A DNA stretch of 64,000 nucleotides from JAEUHZ01 sp964552795 (GTDB taxonomy: Bacteria; Planctomycetota; UBA1135; GCA-002686595), in NCBI GenBank assembly GCA_964552795.1, contig CAZKIO010000012.1, positions 1 through 64,000 on the forward strand, read 5' to 3'. Made by a program: the position numbers and the translations under genes. This document shows positions 8,346 to 17,518 of the stretch, piece by piece (position 1 is the first letter of the stretch; each line of letters starts with the position of its first letter). The notes under the pieces were generated by a model. The model did no database searches and was not told the origin of the DNA. It was given only the letters and a program-made list of their open reading frames with translations.

Positions 8346-9831
8346 GCTCGCGGCTGCGTTGGGGGGGGTCCTGCAGCCCGGGAGGGGCGCGGGACCGAGG
8401 ATCGCCGGCGTCCACCTGGACAGTCGTCGGGTGGGCGTCGGTGATCTGTTCTCGGCGCTCGGCGGGACGCGCGACGACGGCGCGCGCTACCTGGGCGACG
8501 CGCTGGCGCGGGGCGCGGCCGCGGTGCTGTCGGACCGCGAGCTGGACGTCGCGGGCCGCGTGCCGTTGTGGCTCCACCCCGAGGCGCGCGCCGTGGCCGG
8601 ACGCGCGGCCGCGCTGGTGTACGGCCGGCCCGCGCACGGCATGTTCGTGGCCGGCGTCACCGGCACCAACGGCAAGACCACCACGGCGCACCTGATCGGG
8701 CACCTCCTGGGCGTGGCCGGGCGGCGGCCGGCCGTGCTGGGCACCGCCGGCAACCGGCTGGCGGACGGCGCGCCGCTCGCGGCCAGCCACACCACGCCCG
8801 ACGCGCCCGAACTGCAGCGCATCCTGGCGCGGCACCGCGAGCTGGGCGGCGACAGCGTGGCCATGGAGGTCAGCTCGCACGCGCTCGACCAGGAGCGCAC
8901 GGCGGGCCTGGACTTCGACGCCGCGGTGTTCACGAACCTGACGCGCGACCACCTCGACTACCACGGCGACCTGGAGAGCTACGCCCGGGCCAAGGAGCGG
9001 CTGTTCCGCTCGCTGCGTCCCGGCGCCGTGGCCGTGGTCAACGCCGACGAACCGGCATCGGAACGCATGGCGGCCGCAGCGCGCGACCGCGGCGCCGATG
9101 TCGTGACCTACAGCGCACGCCTGCGCGGCGATCTCTGCGCCTCCGACGTTCGCACCAGCCTCCGCGGCACGCACCTGATCCTGAATGGGATGGGGATCTC
9201 GCGGACCAGGCTGTGGCTTCCGCTGGCTGGCCGCTACAACGTGGAGAACGCCTTGGCCGCCGCCGTGTGTGCGCTCGTATCGGGTGCGAGCCCCTCCAGC
9301 GTGTTGGAGGGGCTCGCAACCGCACCCAGCGCGCCGGGCCGCCTGGAGCCCGTCGCGACGGGCGGCCGCGGCTTCGCCGTGCTGGTCGACTACGCGCACA
9401 GCGAGGACGCGCTCGAGAACGTGTGCCGCACGCTGCGGCAGTCGCTGGCGACGGCGGACGAGGAGCCGGCGCAGCCCGGCCGCCGCCTGATCGTCGTGTT
9501 CGGAGCCGGCGGCGACCGCGACCGCGGCAAGCGCGGGCCGATGGGCCGCGTGGTCAACGAGCTGGCCGACGTGGCCGTCGTGACCAGCGACAACCCGCGC
9601 GGCGAGGATCCCGGCCGCATCCTGGCCGACATCGTGGCGGGCATGGAGCCCGCGCGCGCGCGCCGCATCGTCGAGGCCGACCGCCGCCGCGCGATCGAGA
9701 TCGCCTGCGGCGAGGCGCGCCGCGGCGACGTCGTGCTGATCGCCGGCAAGGGCCACGAGACCACGCAGACCATCGGTGCCACGACCCTGTCCTTCGACGA
9801 CCGCGCGGTGGCGCGGGAGGTGCTGCTTTGA
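8332..9831 (+). CDS. murE: UDP-MurNAc-dipeptide ligase, meso-diaminopimelate-adding
   Basis: ATP-dependent Mur ligase adding the third amino acid to UDP-MurNAc-L-Ala-D-Glu in the cytoplasm. The 499-residue protein has the P-loop GVTGTNGKTTTAHLIG (residues ~108-123), the carbamoylated-Lys region YARAKERLF, and VDYAHSEDALENV. The specificity motif DNPR is present (TSDNPRGED), which in the family marks meso-diaminopimelate rather than lysine as substrate. Start ATG 8332 lies inside the end of ftsI; the stop overlaps murF. This implies a DAP-type peptidoglycan. Confidence 0.95.
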   Translation: MHLTELAAALGGVLQPGRGAGPRIAGVHLDSRRVGVGDLFSALGGTRDDGARYLGDALARGAAAVLSDRELDVAGRVPLWLHPEARAVAGRAAALVYGRPAHGMFVAGVTGTNGKTTTAHLIGHLLGVAGRRPAVLGTAGNRLADGAPLAASHTTPDAPELQRILARHRELGGDSVAMEVSSHALDQERTAGLDFDAAVFTNLTRDHLDYHGDLESYARAKERLFRSLRPGAVAVVNADEPASERMAAAARDRGADVVTYSARLRGDLCASDVRTSLRGTHLILNGMGISRTRLWLPLAGRYNVENALAAAVCALVSGASPSSVLEGLATAPSAPGRLEPVATGGRGFAVLVDYAHSEDALENVCRTLRQSLATADEEPAQPGRRLIVVFGAGGDRDRGKRGPMGRVVNELADVAVVTSDNPRGEDPGRILADIVAGMEPARARRIVEADRRRAIEIACGEARRGDVVLIAGKGHETTQTIGATTLSFDDRAVAREVLL

Positions 9832-11237
9832 ACCCCTTCCGTCTGGGTGACGTGCTCGCGCCGCTGAATGCGACGCTGTTCTCCGGCGACGCCGGCCGCG
9901 CCTGCCGCGGCGTCAGCACCGACACGCGCACGCTGCAGCGCGGCGACCTGTTCGTCGCGCTCTCGGGCCCGAGCTTCGACGGCAGCCGCTTCGCGCGCGA
10001 GGCGGTCCAGAAGGGCGCCGCGGGGGTGGTCCTGGTCGCGACGGAGGGTGCACCCCCGTCCGGCGCGCGGGACCTTCCTCGCGACGTACCCGTCCTGCTG
10101 GTCGCCGACGCGCGCCGCGCGCTGGCCGACCTCGCGCGCTGGCACCGCGCGCGCCTCGCGGCGCGCGTCGTCGGCGTCACCGGCTCGTGCGGCAAGACCA
10201 CGACGAAGAACGTCCTGGTCGAGCTGCTCGCGCCGCACTGGAGCACGATCGGTTCGCCCAACAGCTTCAACAACGACATCGGCGTCCCGCACACCCTGTT
10301 CCTGGCGGATCGCTCGACCGAGGTGCTGGTGGTCGAGATCGGCACCAACGCGCCGGGCGAGATCGCCAACCTGGCGTCGATCGCGCGGCCCGACGCCGGC
10401 ATCGTCACGACCGTGGGCGCCTCGCACCTGGAGGGTCTGGGCAGCATCGAGGGCGTCGCGCGCGAGAAGGGCGCCTTGATCGAGGCCGTGCCCTCGGAGG
10501 GCTTCTGCGTGCTCAACGCGGACAACCCCTGGACGCGCACGATGCAGAGGCGCGCGAAGTGCCGGGTGATCACCTTCAGCCTCGACGGCGAAGGCGACCT
10601 GGACGCGCGCGACGTGTGGTTCCATCCCGGCGGGACGACGTTCCGCCTCGACGGTCGCGAGATCACGTCGCCGCTCCTGGGCCTGCACAACGTGCAGAAC
10701 CTGCTGGCGGCGCTGGCCGCGTGCCGGGGGCTGGGCCTCTCGATCGGCGACGTGCTGCCGGCCGTCTCGCGCCTGCGGGCCGGCCGCGGGCGCCTCGACC
10801 GCATCCAGTGCGGGCGGTTCACGCTGATCGACGACAGCTACAACGCCAACCCCGAGTCGGCGCGCGCCAGCGTGCGCACGCTGGCCGGACTGCACGGCCA
10901 CGAGCGGCGCGTGATGGTGCTGGGCGACATGCTCGAGCTGGGGGCCCTGGCGCCCGAGCTGCACCACGAGATCGGCGTCGAGGCCGCGCGCAGCGGCATC
11001 GACCTCTTGATCCTGGTGGGCGAGCTGACGCGCGCCGCCGGCGCGGGCGCGCTCAGCGCCGGCATGGCGGCCGAGCGCGTCGTGCACGTCGAGGACACCG
11101 ACGAGGCCCTGCGGCGCGTGCCGCCGCTGATCGCCGCGGGCGACGTGGTGCTGATCAAGGGCAGCCGCGCGACCGGCCTGGACCGGCTCGTGCAGGACCT
11201 CACGGAGCGCGAGAAGGCGCAAGAGCACGCGGCCTGA
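9828..11237 (+). CDS. murF: UDP-MurNAc-tripeptide--D-Ala-D-Ala ligase
   Basis: Adds D-Ala-D-Ala to the UDP-MurNAc-tripeptide, completing the cytoplasmic pentapeptide precursor. The 469-residue protein contains the Mur ligase P-loop GSCGKTTTKNVLVELL (residues ~121-136), NSFNNDIGVPHTLF (typical of MurF), EIGTNAPGEI, and IDDSYNANPESARA in the third domain with the characteristic NANP. The start is TTG 9828, overlapping the murE stop by 4 bp, and the stop overlaps the mraY ATG (TGATG). No ddl gene for the D-Ala-D-Ala substrate is in the window. Confidence 0.95.
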   Translation: MNPFRLGDVLAPLNATLFSGDAGRACRGVSTDTRTLQRGDLFVALSGPSFDGSRFAREAVQKGAAGVVLVATEGAPPSGARDLPRDVPVLLVADARRALADLARWHRARLAARVVGVTGSCGKTTTKNVLVELLAPHWSTIGSPNSFNNDIGVPHTLFLADRSTEVLVVEIGTNAPGEIANLASIARPDAGIVTTVGASHLEGLGSIEGVAREKGALIEAVPSEGFCVLNADNPWTRTMQRRAKCRVITFSLDGEGDLDARDVWFHPGGTTFRLDGREITSPLLGLHNVQNLLAALAACRGLGLSIGDVLPAVSRLRAGRGRLDRIQCGRFTLIDDSYNANPESARASVRTLAGLHGHERRVMVLGDMLELGALAPELHHEIGVEAARSGIDLLILVGELTRAAGAGALSAGMAAERVVHVEDTDEALRRVPPLIAAGDVVLIKGSRATGLDRLVQDLTEREKAQEHAA

Positions 11238-12382
11238 TGTTCCCCGGGATCCTCGACGACTGGCTGGGCGTCCAGCTCTTCGGCTACATCTCCTTCCGGA
11301 TGGCGATGGCGGCGCTGACCGCGTTCGCGCTCGCGATCCTGTGGGGGCGGCCGGCCATCGCGTGGCTGCGCGCGCACAAGGTGCGCGAAGGCACGAAGGG
11401 CGACCAGGCCGAGCTCGACGAGCTGACGCAGCGCACCGGCAAGAAGGACACGCCCACGATGGGCGGCAGCTTCCTGGTCGCGTCGCTCCTCGCGTCGGTC
11501 CTCTTGTGGGGCCGCCTCGACAACCTGCACGTCGTGCTGGCGGTCGTGCTGACGCTGGGCCTCGCCGCCGTCGGCTTCGTCGACGACTTCCAGAAGCTCA
11601 CGGTCCTGAAGTCCAAGGGCATGCGTCCGCGGGCCAAGATGGTCGGGCTCACGCTGGCGACGCTCTTCACGCTGGGCTGCTTCGCCTACTACGCCTGGAG
11701 CACGGGCCGCTGGACGCTGCTGGACCTGTTCCCGCCGTTCTTCAAGGACGCGCGCATCGCGCTGACCGCGCTGGGCCTCCTGGGAGTGCTGATCTTCGTG
11801 GCCTTCCAGTGGCTGGTCGTCGTCGGCGCCAGCAACGCCTGCAACATCACCGACGGCCTCGACGGCCTGGCCGCGGGCTGCATGATCATCGCGGGCCTGA
11901 CGCTGGCCGTCCTGTGCTACGTCACCGGACGGCCGGACTGGACGCTGTACCTGGGCCTGCCGCATGTCTCGGCGGCCTCCGAGATGGCGGTCGTCGGCGG
12001 CGCCCTGTGCGGCGCGTGCATGGGGTTCCTGTGGTTCAACACGTATCCCGCGCGCGTCTTCATGGGCGACTCGGGGTCGTTGCCGCTGGGCGGCCTCCTG
12101 GCCTGGATGGCGCTGGTCGCCAAGCAGGAGCTGGTGCTGCCGCTCCTGGGCTTCGTGTTCGTCGCCGAGCTACTGTCGAGCGCGCTGCAGACGGCGTGGT
12201 TCAAGCACTCCGGCGGCAAGCGCCTGTTCACCTGCGCGCCGCTGCACCACGGCCTGCAGTTGAAGGGCGGCATCTTCAAGCCCGGCGCGGCGCCCTGGCA
12301 CGAGGTCCAGATCGTCGTGCGCGCCTGGATCGTCGCCGCGGCCTGCGCCATGGCGACCTTGTCCCTGCTGAAGGTGCGCTGA
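11237..12382 (+). CDS. mraY: Phospho-MurNAc-pentapeptide translocase MraY
   Basis: Integral membrane enzyme forming lipid I from UDP-MurNAc-pentapeptide and undecaprenyl phosphate. The 381-residue protein has about ten hydrophobic segments. Family motifs are present: KKDTPTMGG (cytoplasmic loop 1, residues ~70), VDDFQKL with the catalytic Asp pair, NITDGLDGLAAG, NTYPARVFMGDSGSLPLGG, and a final HHGLQLKG. The start ATG overlaps murF (TGATG) and the stop overlaps ftsW (TGATG). In most dcw clusters murD follows mraY; here ftsW follows directly. Confidence 0.95.
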   Translation: MFPGILDDWLGVQLFGYISFRMAMAALTAFALAILWGRPAIAWLRAHKVREGTKGDQAELDELTQRTGKKDTPTMGGSFLVASLLASVLLWGRLDNLHVVLAVVLTLGLAAVGFVDDFQKLTVLKSKGMRPRAKMVGLTLATLFTLGCFAYYAWSTGRWTLLDLFPPFFKDARIALTALGLLGVLIFVAFQWLVVVGASNACNITDGLDGLAAGCMIIAGLTLAVLCYVTGRPDWTLYLGLPHVSAASEMAVVGGALCGACMGFLWFNTYPARVFMGDSGSLPLGGLLAWMALVAKQELVLPLLGFVFVAELLSSALQTAWFKHSGGKRLFTCAPLHHGLQLKGGIFKPGAAPWHEVQIVVRAWIVAAACAMATLSLLKVR

Positions 12383-13626
12383 TGGCCCGCTTCCGCCGAC
12401 CCGCCGAGCTGCCGCCGGGGACCACGCTCCCCAGGGAGCGCCAGCTCACGCTGACCGAGCGCTGGGAGACGCTGCGCTCGCGCGTGGAGGTCCCCGATCC
12501 GGCCGCGCCGGCCGTGCGCCTGTTCTGCGTGGTGCTGGTGCTGATGGGCATCGGCCTCCTGCTGCAGGCCAACCACGCGGCGACGACGCAGCCGCCCGAA
12601 CTGTTCTGGAGCAACCTGTGGAGCCAGGTGTTCTTCCGCGTCGCCGCGCTGGGCGCGCTGCTCCTGGGCCTGCGCCTGGGCCCCGAGCGCCTGCAGCGCG
12701 CCATCCCGGCTCTCGTCGTGCTGGTGATCGCGGCGCTGATCCTGGTCTACGTCCCGGGCTTCTCGTCGGCGCGCAACGGCTCGCACCGCTGGCTGCCGGT
12801 GCCCGGCACGGGGCTCACGTTCCAGCCCTCGGAGGTCGCGCGGATCGTGATGATCCTGTGGGTCGCCAACCGCTGCGTCCGGCTCGGCCGCGACGTCGAG
12901 AGCCTGCGGCGCGGCGTGTGGCCGATGCTGCGCCTGGGCCTCGTGGTGTTCCTGCTGATCGTGTGCGAGACCGACCTGGGCGGGGCGCTGCTCTTCCTGT
13001 CGTGCTTCCTGATCACGATGTGGGTCGGCGGCGCGCGCCTGTCGCACGTCTCGGGGCCGTTCGTGTTCGCCGGCGGCGCGGCCTCGCTGGCGCTCCTGCT
13101 CGGCGCCTCGTACGTCCGCCACCGCGTCGACATGTGGCTGGGCAACCACAAGAACGACCAGGTCATCCGCTCGGCCGAGGCCATGGCCAGCGGCGACTGG
13201 GTCGGCGTCGGGATGGGCCAGGGCCTGTTCCGCAACGCGGGCGTGCCGTACCTGGAGTCCGACTACGTGTACGCGCTGGCCGGCGAGGAGCTCGGGCTGC
13301 TCGGCATGCTCGCGCTCGTCGCGCTCTACGTCGCGCTGCTGTGGTACGCGCTGCGTCTTGTGATCTCGATCCGCGATCGGTATGCATCGCTGTGCGCATT
13401 CGGCTTGCTGCTTTCGGTCGGACTGCAAGCGATGGTGCACCTGCAGGTGGTCAGCGGCCTCGCGCCGCCCAAGGGCATGACGCTGCCCTTCGTCTCGCAC
13501 GGCGGCACGTCGCTGGTCGTCTCCTCGCTCGCGGTCGGCCTGGCGCTCGGCGCCGCCCGGCGGCGCGGCGCGGCGCCCGTCGCATCCCCGTCAGAACCCG
13601 CTCACGCTCTCGCAGCGACCGGCTAG
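12382..13626 (+). CDS. ftsW: FtsW-type SEDS peptidoglycan glycosyltransferase
   Basis: A polytopic SEDS protein that polymerises lipid II at the septum together with a class B PBP. Of 414 residues, a ~45-residue cytoplasmic N-terminus precedes about ten membrane segments. SEDS landmarks include SHRWLPVPGTGLTFQPSEVARI (the P-S-E motif, residues ~133-155), CETDLGGALLFL, and GLAPPKGMTLPFVSHGGTSLV, close to the consensus PTKGLTLPLISYGGSS. An Asp in the large periplasmic loop equivalent to the catalytic residue is plausible but not verified. Translationally coupled to mraY. A FtsW rather than RodA role is inferred from the partner ftsI and dcw position. Confidence 0.92.
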   Translation: MARFRRPAELPPGTTLPRERQLTLTERWETLRSRVEVPDPAAPAVRLFCVVLVLMGIGLLLQANHAATTQPPELFWSNLWSQVFFRVAALGALLLGLRLGPERLQRAIPALVVLVIAALILVYVPGFSSARNGSHRWLPVPGTGLTFQPSEVARIVMILWVANRCVRLGRDVESLRRGVWPMLRLGLVVFLLIVCETDLGGALLFLSCFLITMWVGGARLSHVSGPFVFAGGAASLALLLGASYVRHRVDMWLGNHKNDQVIRSAEAMASGDWVGVGMGQGLFRNAGVPYLESDYVYALAGEELGLLGMLALVALYVALLWYALRLVISIRDRYASLCAFGLLLSVGLQAMVHLQVVSGLAPPKGMTLPFVSHGGTSLVVSSLAVGLALGAARRRGAAPVASPSEPAHALAATG

Positions 13627-13697
13627 GCAGGCCGGCCCCGACAGCGTTGCACCTCTCAGGCTACCCACGAGAACCGTCTCCTCGGACACACCATCCC

Positions 13698-14621
13698 ATG
13701 CAACAGATCGAACGCTACGGCGTCATCGCCCTGGTCTTCCTGCTCGTCACCATCGTCGCCATCTCCTTCTGGGGGGACAGCAAGTCGCCCGGATTCTGGG
13801 CGCGGCTCACGGGCAAGGGCCAGCCCAAGAAGGAGGAGGTCGCGAAGGTGCCCGACCCGGTGCAGCTCCCGCCGCAGGTGGCCAACCCCGAACTCGCGCT
13901 GTCGCCCGGCGGCGAGCTGCAGCAGGCGCCGCCGGTGCCCAGCGTGGGCCAGCCGCCCGCGCCCGGTCCGATCGACCAGAGGGCGCTCGGCTCGGCGACC
14001 GTTCAACCGCCCGAAGGGGTCGCGCTGGTCGGACAGCCGCCGGTCGTCACGCAGCCGCCGCTGCCGACCGACCAGCGTCCGGCCCCGCCGGTGTTCGTCC
14101 CCGTGCCCAAGGCTCCGCCCGCGTCGAGCCCCACGCCCGCGCCGCGGTCGACGCCGGTGACGGGCACGCCGCGCGTGTACACCGTGCGCAGCGGCGACTC
14201 GCTCTCGCGCATCGCGCGCACGGAGCTGGGGAACGAGGCGCGCTGGGAGGAGATCGCGGCGATGAACGCGGGCGTGAACCCGCGCGCGCTGGCGATCGGC
14301 CAGAAGCTGCGCCTGCCGGCGGCCGGCGCCGATGCGCGTCCGACGACCGTCGCCGCGGCGCCCAAGGCAGCGCCCGCCGCGACCAGCAAGAAGGTCTCCA
14401 GCGGCGGCCGCGTCGCGATCGTGCGCAAGGGCGACACGCTCTCGGCCATCGCGCGCCGCGAACTGGGCGACGAGCAGCGCTGGCAGGAGATCGCGAAGCT
14501 GAACCCGGGCATCGTCCCCAGTCGGCTGATGGTCGGCGCGCGGCTCAACCTGCCCGGCGGCGAGCTGCTGGCCTCCGCCGCCGCGCCGGTCCAGGCCTCG
14601 AGCAAGCCGCGCGTGCGATGA
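13698..14621 (+). CDS. Membrane-anchored protein with two LysM domains
   Basis: A 307-residue bitopic protein. An N-terminal membrane segment (residues ~7-24) is followed by a long Pro/Ala/Gln-rich periplasmic linker (~residues 40-155). Two LysM modules follow: YTVRSGDSLSRIARTELG near residue 160 and IVRKGDTLSAIARRELG near 240, each followed by the N-x-G-x-x-x-x-x-L-x-x-G-x-x-L pattern. LysM binds GlcNAc-containing glycans such as peptidoglycan. Its place between ftsW and murG suggests a cell-wall-tethered scaffold or activator in division; that role is inference. It ends in an ATGA overlap with the next small ORF. Confidence 0.85.
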   Translation: MQQIERYGVIALVFLLVTIVAISFWGDSKSPGFWARLTGKGQPKKEEVAKVPDPVQLPPQVANPELALSPGGELQQAPPVPSVGQPPAPGPIDQRALGSATVQPPEGVALVGQPPVVTQPPLPTDQRPAPPVFVPVPKAPPASSPTPAPRSTPVTGTPRVYTVRSGDSLSRIARTELGNEARWEEIAAMNAGVNPRALAIGQKLRLPAAGADARPTTVAAAPKAAPAATSKKVSSGGRVAIVRKGDTLSAIARRELGDEQRWQEIAKLNPGIVPSRLMVGARLNLPGGELLASAAAPVQASSKPRVR

Positions 14622-14836
14622 CGCCCCGGCTGCGGATCTTCCTCCTCGTGGGTTGCGTGGGCGTCGCGGCGGTTGCCAGCCCGCTGTGCGCGCGCGTCGT
14701 CCGCGAGGACCTGCAGGGACACTACGCGCGGCCCGGACCGGCCACGGAAGGCTGGCTGGGCGGCGCGCTGGCGTTCGCGGAGGACACGGATGCACGCGGC
14801 GGCGACGCCCAAGGTGCGACCGGCCGCCGGCCCTGA
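14618..14836 (+). CDS. Small exported or membrane protein, unknown
   Basis: A 72-residue ORF starting in an ATGA overlap with the LysM gene, with a hydrophobic N-terminus (RIFLLVGCVGVAAVASPLCA) resembling a signal peptide or membrane anchor and a polar tail without recognised motif. It overlaps the start of murG by 47 bp. Coupling to the upstream gene and the plausible signal support that it is expressed, but there is no family match; it may alternatively serve only to couple translation of murG. Confidence 0.45.
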   Translation: MTPRLRIFLLVGCVGVAAVASPLCARVVREDLQGHYARPGPATEGWLGGALAFAEDTDARGGDAQGATGRRP

Positions 14837-15977
14837 GCGCGGCGCGGCCGCCGCGACCGGCCTGCGCATCGCGTTCGCCGGCGGCGGCACCGGAGGGCAC
14901 GTCGTCCCCGGGCTGCACCTCTTGGCGCACGCGCGCAAGGCCGGCCTCGTCGTCGACGACCTCGTCTGGTTCACCAGCGGCCGGCCGGTCGAGGACCGCG
15001 TCTTCGCGGGCGCGGCGGGTCTGCTCGCGGACCTGCCGTTCGAACGCGTGCGCCTCGCGCTGGAGCCGGCCGGCGGGGGCGCGCCCTCGCGCGCGCGCCT
15101 CGCCGTGCGCACGCCGCGCGCCGTGCTCGACGCGCGCGCGACGCTGCGCGCGCACCAGAGCCAGGTCCTCCTGGGCCTGGGCGGCTTCACGTCGCTGCCC
15201 GCGGTCGTCGCCGCGCGCGGGCTGCGCATCCCCGTCGTGCTGCTCGAGGTCAACGCGGCGTCGGGACTCGCCACGCGCTGGCTGGCGCCGCTCGCGGCGC
15301 GCACCCTGCACTCCTGGACCGCCAGCGTGCGTCCGCGCGCCGCGCGCCACGCGCGCGTCGGTCCGCCGCTCTCGCCCGAGATCGCCACCGCCGGCGCGGC
15401 CACGCCGGCCGATCGCCGCGCCGCGCGCGCGGCGCTGGGCTTCGATCCGGACCGGCCGCTGCTCGTCGTGCTCGGCGGCAGCCAGGGCGCCGGCGCGCTG
15501 AACGGGTTCGTGCGCGCCCACCTCGCGCGCCTCGCGGGCGCGGGCCTGCAGGTGCTGCACCAGACCGGCCCGGGAAGATTGAACGAGGCCGCGCCGGCGG
15601 TCAGCGGCTACCGCGCGCTCGAGTTCGTCGAGCCCGTGCGCACGGCGCTGCTGGCCGCGACCGCGGTGCTGTGCCGGGGCGGCGCGTCGACGCTGGCCGA
15701 GATCGCCGCGCTGCGCGTGCCGGCGATCGTGGCGCCGTATCCGCTCGCCGCCGGGAACCACCAGGAACGCAACGCGCGGGAGCTGGGGCAGGGCGTGCGC
15801 ATCGTGCACGACGCCGAACTCGGCCCCTTCCTCGCGGACGAGCTGGTCGGACTGCTGGAGCAGTCCGGCGACGAGCGGCGCGCGGCGATGGGCGCCGCGC
15901 TGGCCGAGGCGCTGCCGCTGGACGGCGCGCGGCGCATCTGGGACGAACTCGCGGCGCTCGCGCGCGCGGGACGCTGA
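14790..15977 (+). CDS. murG: UDP-GlcNAc:lipid I N-acetylglucosaminyltransferase MurG
   Basis: Peripheral membrane GT28 enzyme converting lipid I to lipid II. Start ATG 14790 follows a GGAGGA ribosome-binding tract and lies within the preceding small ORF; it gives a 395-residue protein with a ~24-residue variable N-terminal extension. The first G-loop is IAFAGGGTGGHVVPGLHL (residues ~27-44). A second glycine loop, VLGGSQGAGALN, lies in the C-terminal domain. The donor site signature is CRGGASTLAEIAALRVPAIVAPYPLA, followed by NHQERNARELGQG. Length and motifs are normal for the family. Confidence 0.95.
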   Translation: MHAAATPKVRPAAGPERGAAAATGLRIAFAGGGTGGHVVPGLHLLAHARKAGLVVDDLVWFTSGRPVEDRVFAGAAGLLADLPFERVRLALEPAGGGAPSRARLAVRTPRAVLDARATLRAHQSQVLLGLGGFTSLPAVVAARGLRIPVVLLEVNAASGLATRWLAPLAARTLHSWTASVRPRAARHARVGPPLSPEIATAGAATPADRRAARAALGFDPDRPLLVVLGGSQGAGALNGFVRAHLARLAGAGLQVLHQTGPGRLNEAAPAVSGYRALEFVEPVRTALLAATAVLCRGGASTLAEIAALRVPAIVAPYPLAAGNHQERNARELGQGVRIVHDAELGPFLADELVGLLEQSGDERRAAMGAALAEALPLDGARRIWDELAALARAGR

Positions 15978-15980
15978 GCT

Positions 15981-15997
15981 GTCCACACGGTGTGGAC
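15981..15997 (+). promoter_or_regulatory. 17-bp palindrome between murG and murC
   Basis: GTCCACAC-G-GTGTGGAC is a perfect inverted repeat centred in the only gap (68 bp) between murG and murC. Each arm contains TCCACA, and the left arm read as CTGTCCACA differs by one base from the TTGTCCACA DnaA box of high-GC bacteria. It may be an operator or a pair of DnaA-like sites; no promoter elements were confirmed. Confidence 0.4.
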
Positions 15998-16045
15998 GGC
16001 GCGTGGAGACATTCTGGGGCTGGGAACGGTGAGCAGGGGGGATCG

Positions 16046-17518
16046 GTGCGAGCGAAGACGGTCGAGACCAAGATCGAAGGGACGGCGCGCATCCCGCGAC
16101 GCGTGCACCTCCTGGGCGCCGGCGGCGCGGGCGTGTCGGGCGCGGCCCTCCTGCTGCAGCGCCGCGGTCACGCGCTCTCCGGCCAGGACCTCAGCGACTC
16201 CGGCTTCGTCGAGCACCTGCGCGCCAGCGGCGTGCCGGTGGTGGTCGGCGCGAGCCGCGCGGCCTTGCTGCCGCCCGATGCCGAGCTCGTCGTGCGCTCG
16301 GCCGCCATCGGCGAGGACGATCCGCAGATCGCCGAGGCGCTGCGGCGCGGCGTGCCGGTGATCAAGTACAGCGAGCTGCTCGGTCGCCTGGGTCCCGCGC
16401 GGCGCACGCTCGCGATCGCGGGCACGCACGGCAAGACCACCTCGTCGTGGTTGACCTTCCACGCGCTGCGCGGCGTGTCCGAGGCCGCCGGCACGCCGAC
16501 GCCGGGCGCCCTGGTCGGCGGGACGTGCCGCACCAGCGGGACCAACGCGCTGGCGAACGCGGCGGGCGGCTGGTTCGCGTGCGAGGCCTGCGAGTACGAC
16601 CGTTCGTTCCTGCACCTCGCGCCCGAGGGCGCGATCGTGACCAACGTCGAGCCCGACCACCTGGACTACTACGGGACCTTCGAGGCGATCCAGGAGGCGT
16701 TCGCGCGCTTCGTCGACCGCGTCAACCCCGAGGGCCTGCTGGTGCTGGGGGCCGACGTGCCCGAGCGCGTCGCCGACGCGGCGCGCTGCAGCGTCTGGCG
16801 CCTGGGCCGCGAACTGCACGTCGACCTCCTGGGCGAGCAGCAGGGGCGCTTCCGGTTCCGCGTGCGCGGACCGGGTTGGGCGACCCCCGAGATCCAGCTC
16901 GCTCTGCCCGGCGCGTTCAACGTGACCAACGCGGCGCTGGCGATCGCGCTCGCCGTGGGGCTCGCCGGCCGCGAGGCCCGGATGGCGCCGGCCGACGCCG
17001 CCGATGCCGCCGCGCGCGGCGCACAGCGCTACCAGGGCGCGCTGCGCCGCTTCGAGCCGTGGGGCAGCTTCGGCGGCATCGACCTCGTGCACGACTACGC
17101 GCACCATCCGACCGAGGTGCGCGTGACGCTGGAGGCGGCGCGCCGCGCGTTCCCCGGCAAGCAGATCCACGTCCTGTTCCAGCCTCACCAGCACAGCCGC
17201 ACGGCGCGCTTCCTCGACGACTTCGTCGATGCGTTGCGCGGCGCGGATCGCGTGGTCGTGGCCGACGTCTACGGCGCGCGCAAGCACATCGACCGCGAGG
17301 CGGCGGGCGCGCCCGAGCTGGTGCTCGGCCTGCGCCGCGCCGGGGTCGACGCCGTGGAGGGCGGGGCGCCCGCCGCCAGCGTGCGCGATCTCGCCGCGGG
17401 CTTGCCCTCGTCGGCGGCAGCGTTGATCCTGGGTGCGGGCGACATCGACCTCTCCAAGCATGAACTCATCGAAGCTGTGGCCCTGCGCGGCGGTCGCGTC
17501 CGCGGAGCTCGCGTCTAG
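16046..17518 (+). CDS. murC: UDP-N-acetylmuramate--L-alanine ligase
   Basis: First Mur ligase, joining L-Ala to UDP-MurNAc. The 490-residue protein starts at GTG 16046 behind an AGGGGGG tract. It shows the N-terminal Rossmann motif LLGAGGAGVSGAA (residues ~18-30), the ATP loop AGTHGKTTSSWL (~127-138), NVEPDHLDYYGTFEA and the C-terminal VHDYAHHPTEVRVTLEAAR. These are MurC-type; the MurD signature is absent. Unusually it overlaps murB by 59 bp, so the two are co-translated. Confidence 0.95.
   Translation: MRAKTVETKIEGTARIPRRVHLLGAGGAGVSGAALLLQRRGHALSGQDLSDSGFVEHLRASGVPVVVGASRAALLPPDAELVVRSAAIGEDDPQIAEALRRGVPVIKYSELLGRLGPARRTLAIAGTHGKTTSSWLTFHALRGVSEAAGTPTPGALVGGTCRTSGTNALANAAGGWFACEACEYDRSFLHLAPEGAIVTNVEPDHLDYYGTFEAIQEAFARFVDRVNPEGLLVLGADVPERVADAARCSVWRLGRELHVDLLGEQQGRFRFRVRGPGWATPEIQLALPGAFNVTNAALAIALAVGLAGREARMAPADAADAAARGAQRYQGALRRFEPWGSFGGIDLVHDYAHHPTEVRVTLEAARRAFPGKQIHVLFQPHQHSRTARFLDDFVDALRGADRVVVADVYGARKHIDREAAGAPELVLGLRRAGVDAVEGGAPAASVRDLAAGLPSSAAALILGAGDIDLSKHELIEAVALRGGRVRGARV

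Noticed and set aside
15981..15997. Replication origin at the DnaA-like palindrome
   Set aside because: Only one pair of boxes, no AT-rich unwinding region and no dnaA, dnaN or gyrase genes nearby.
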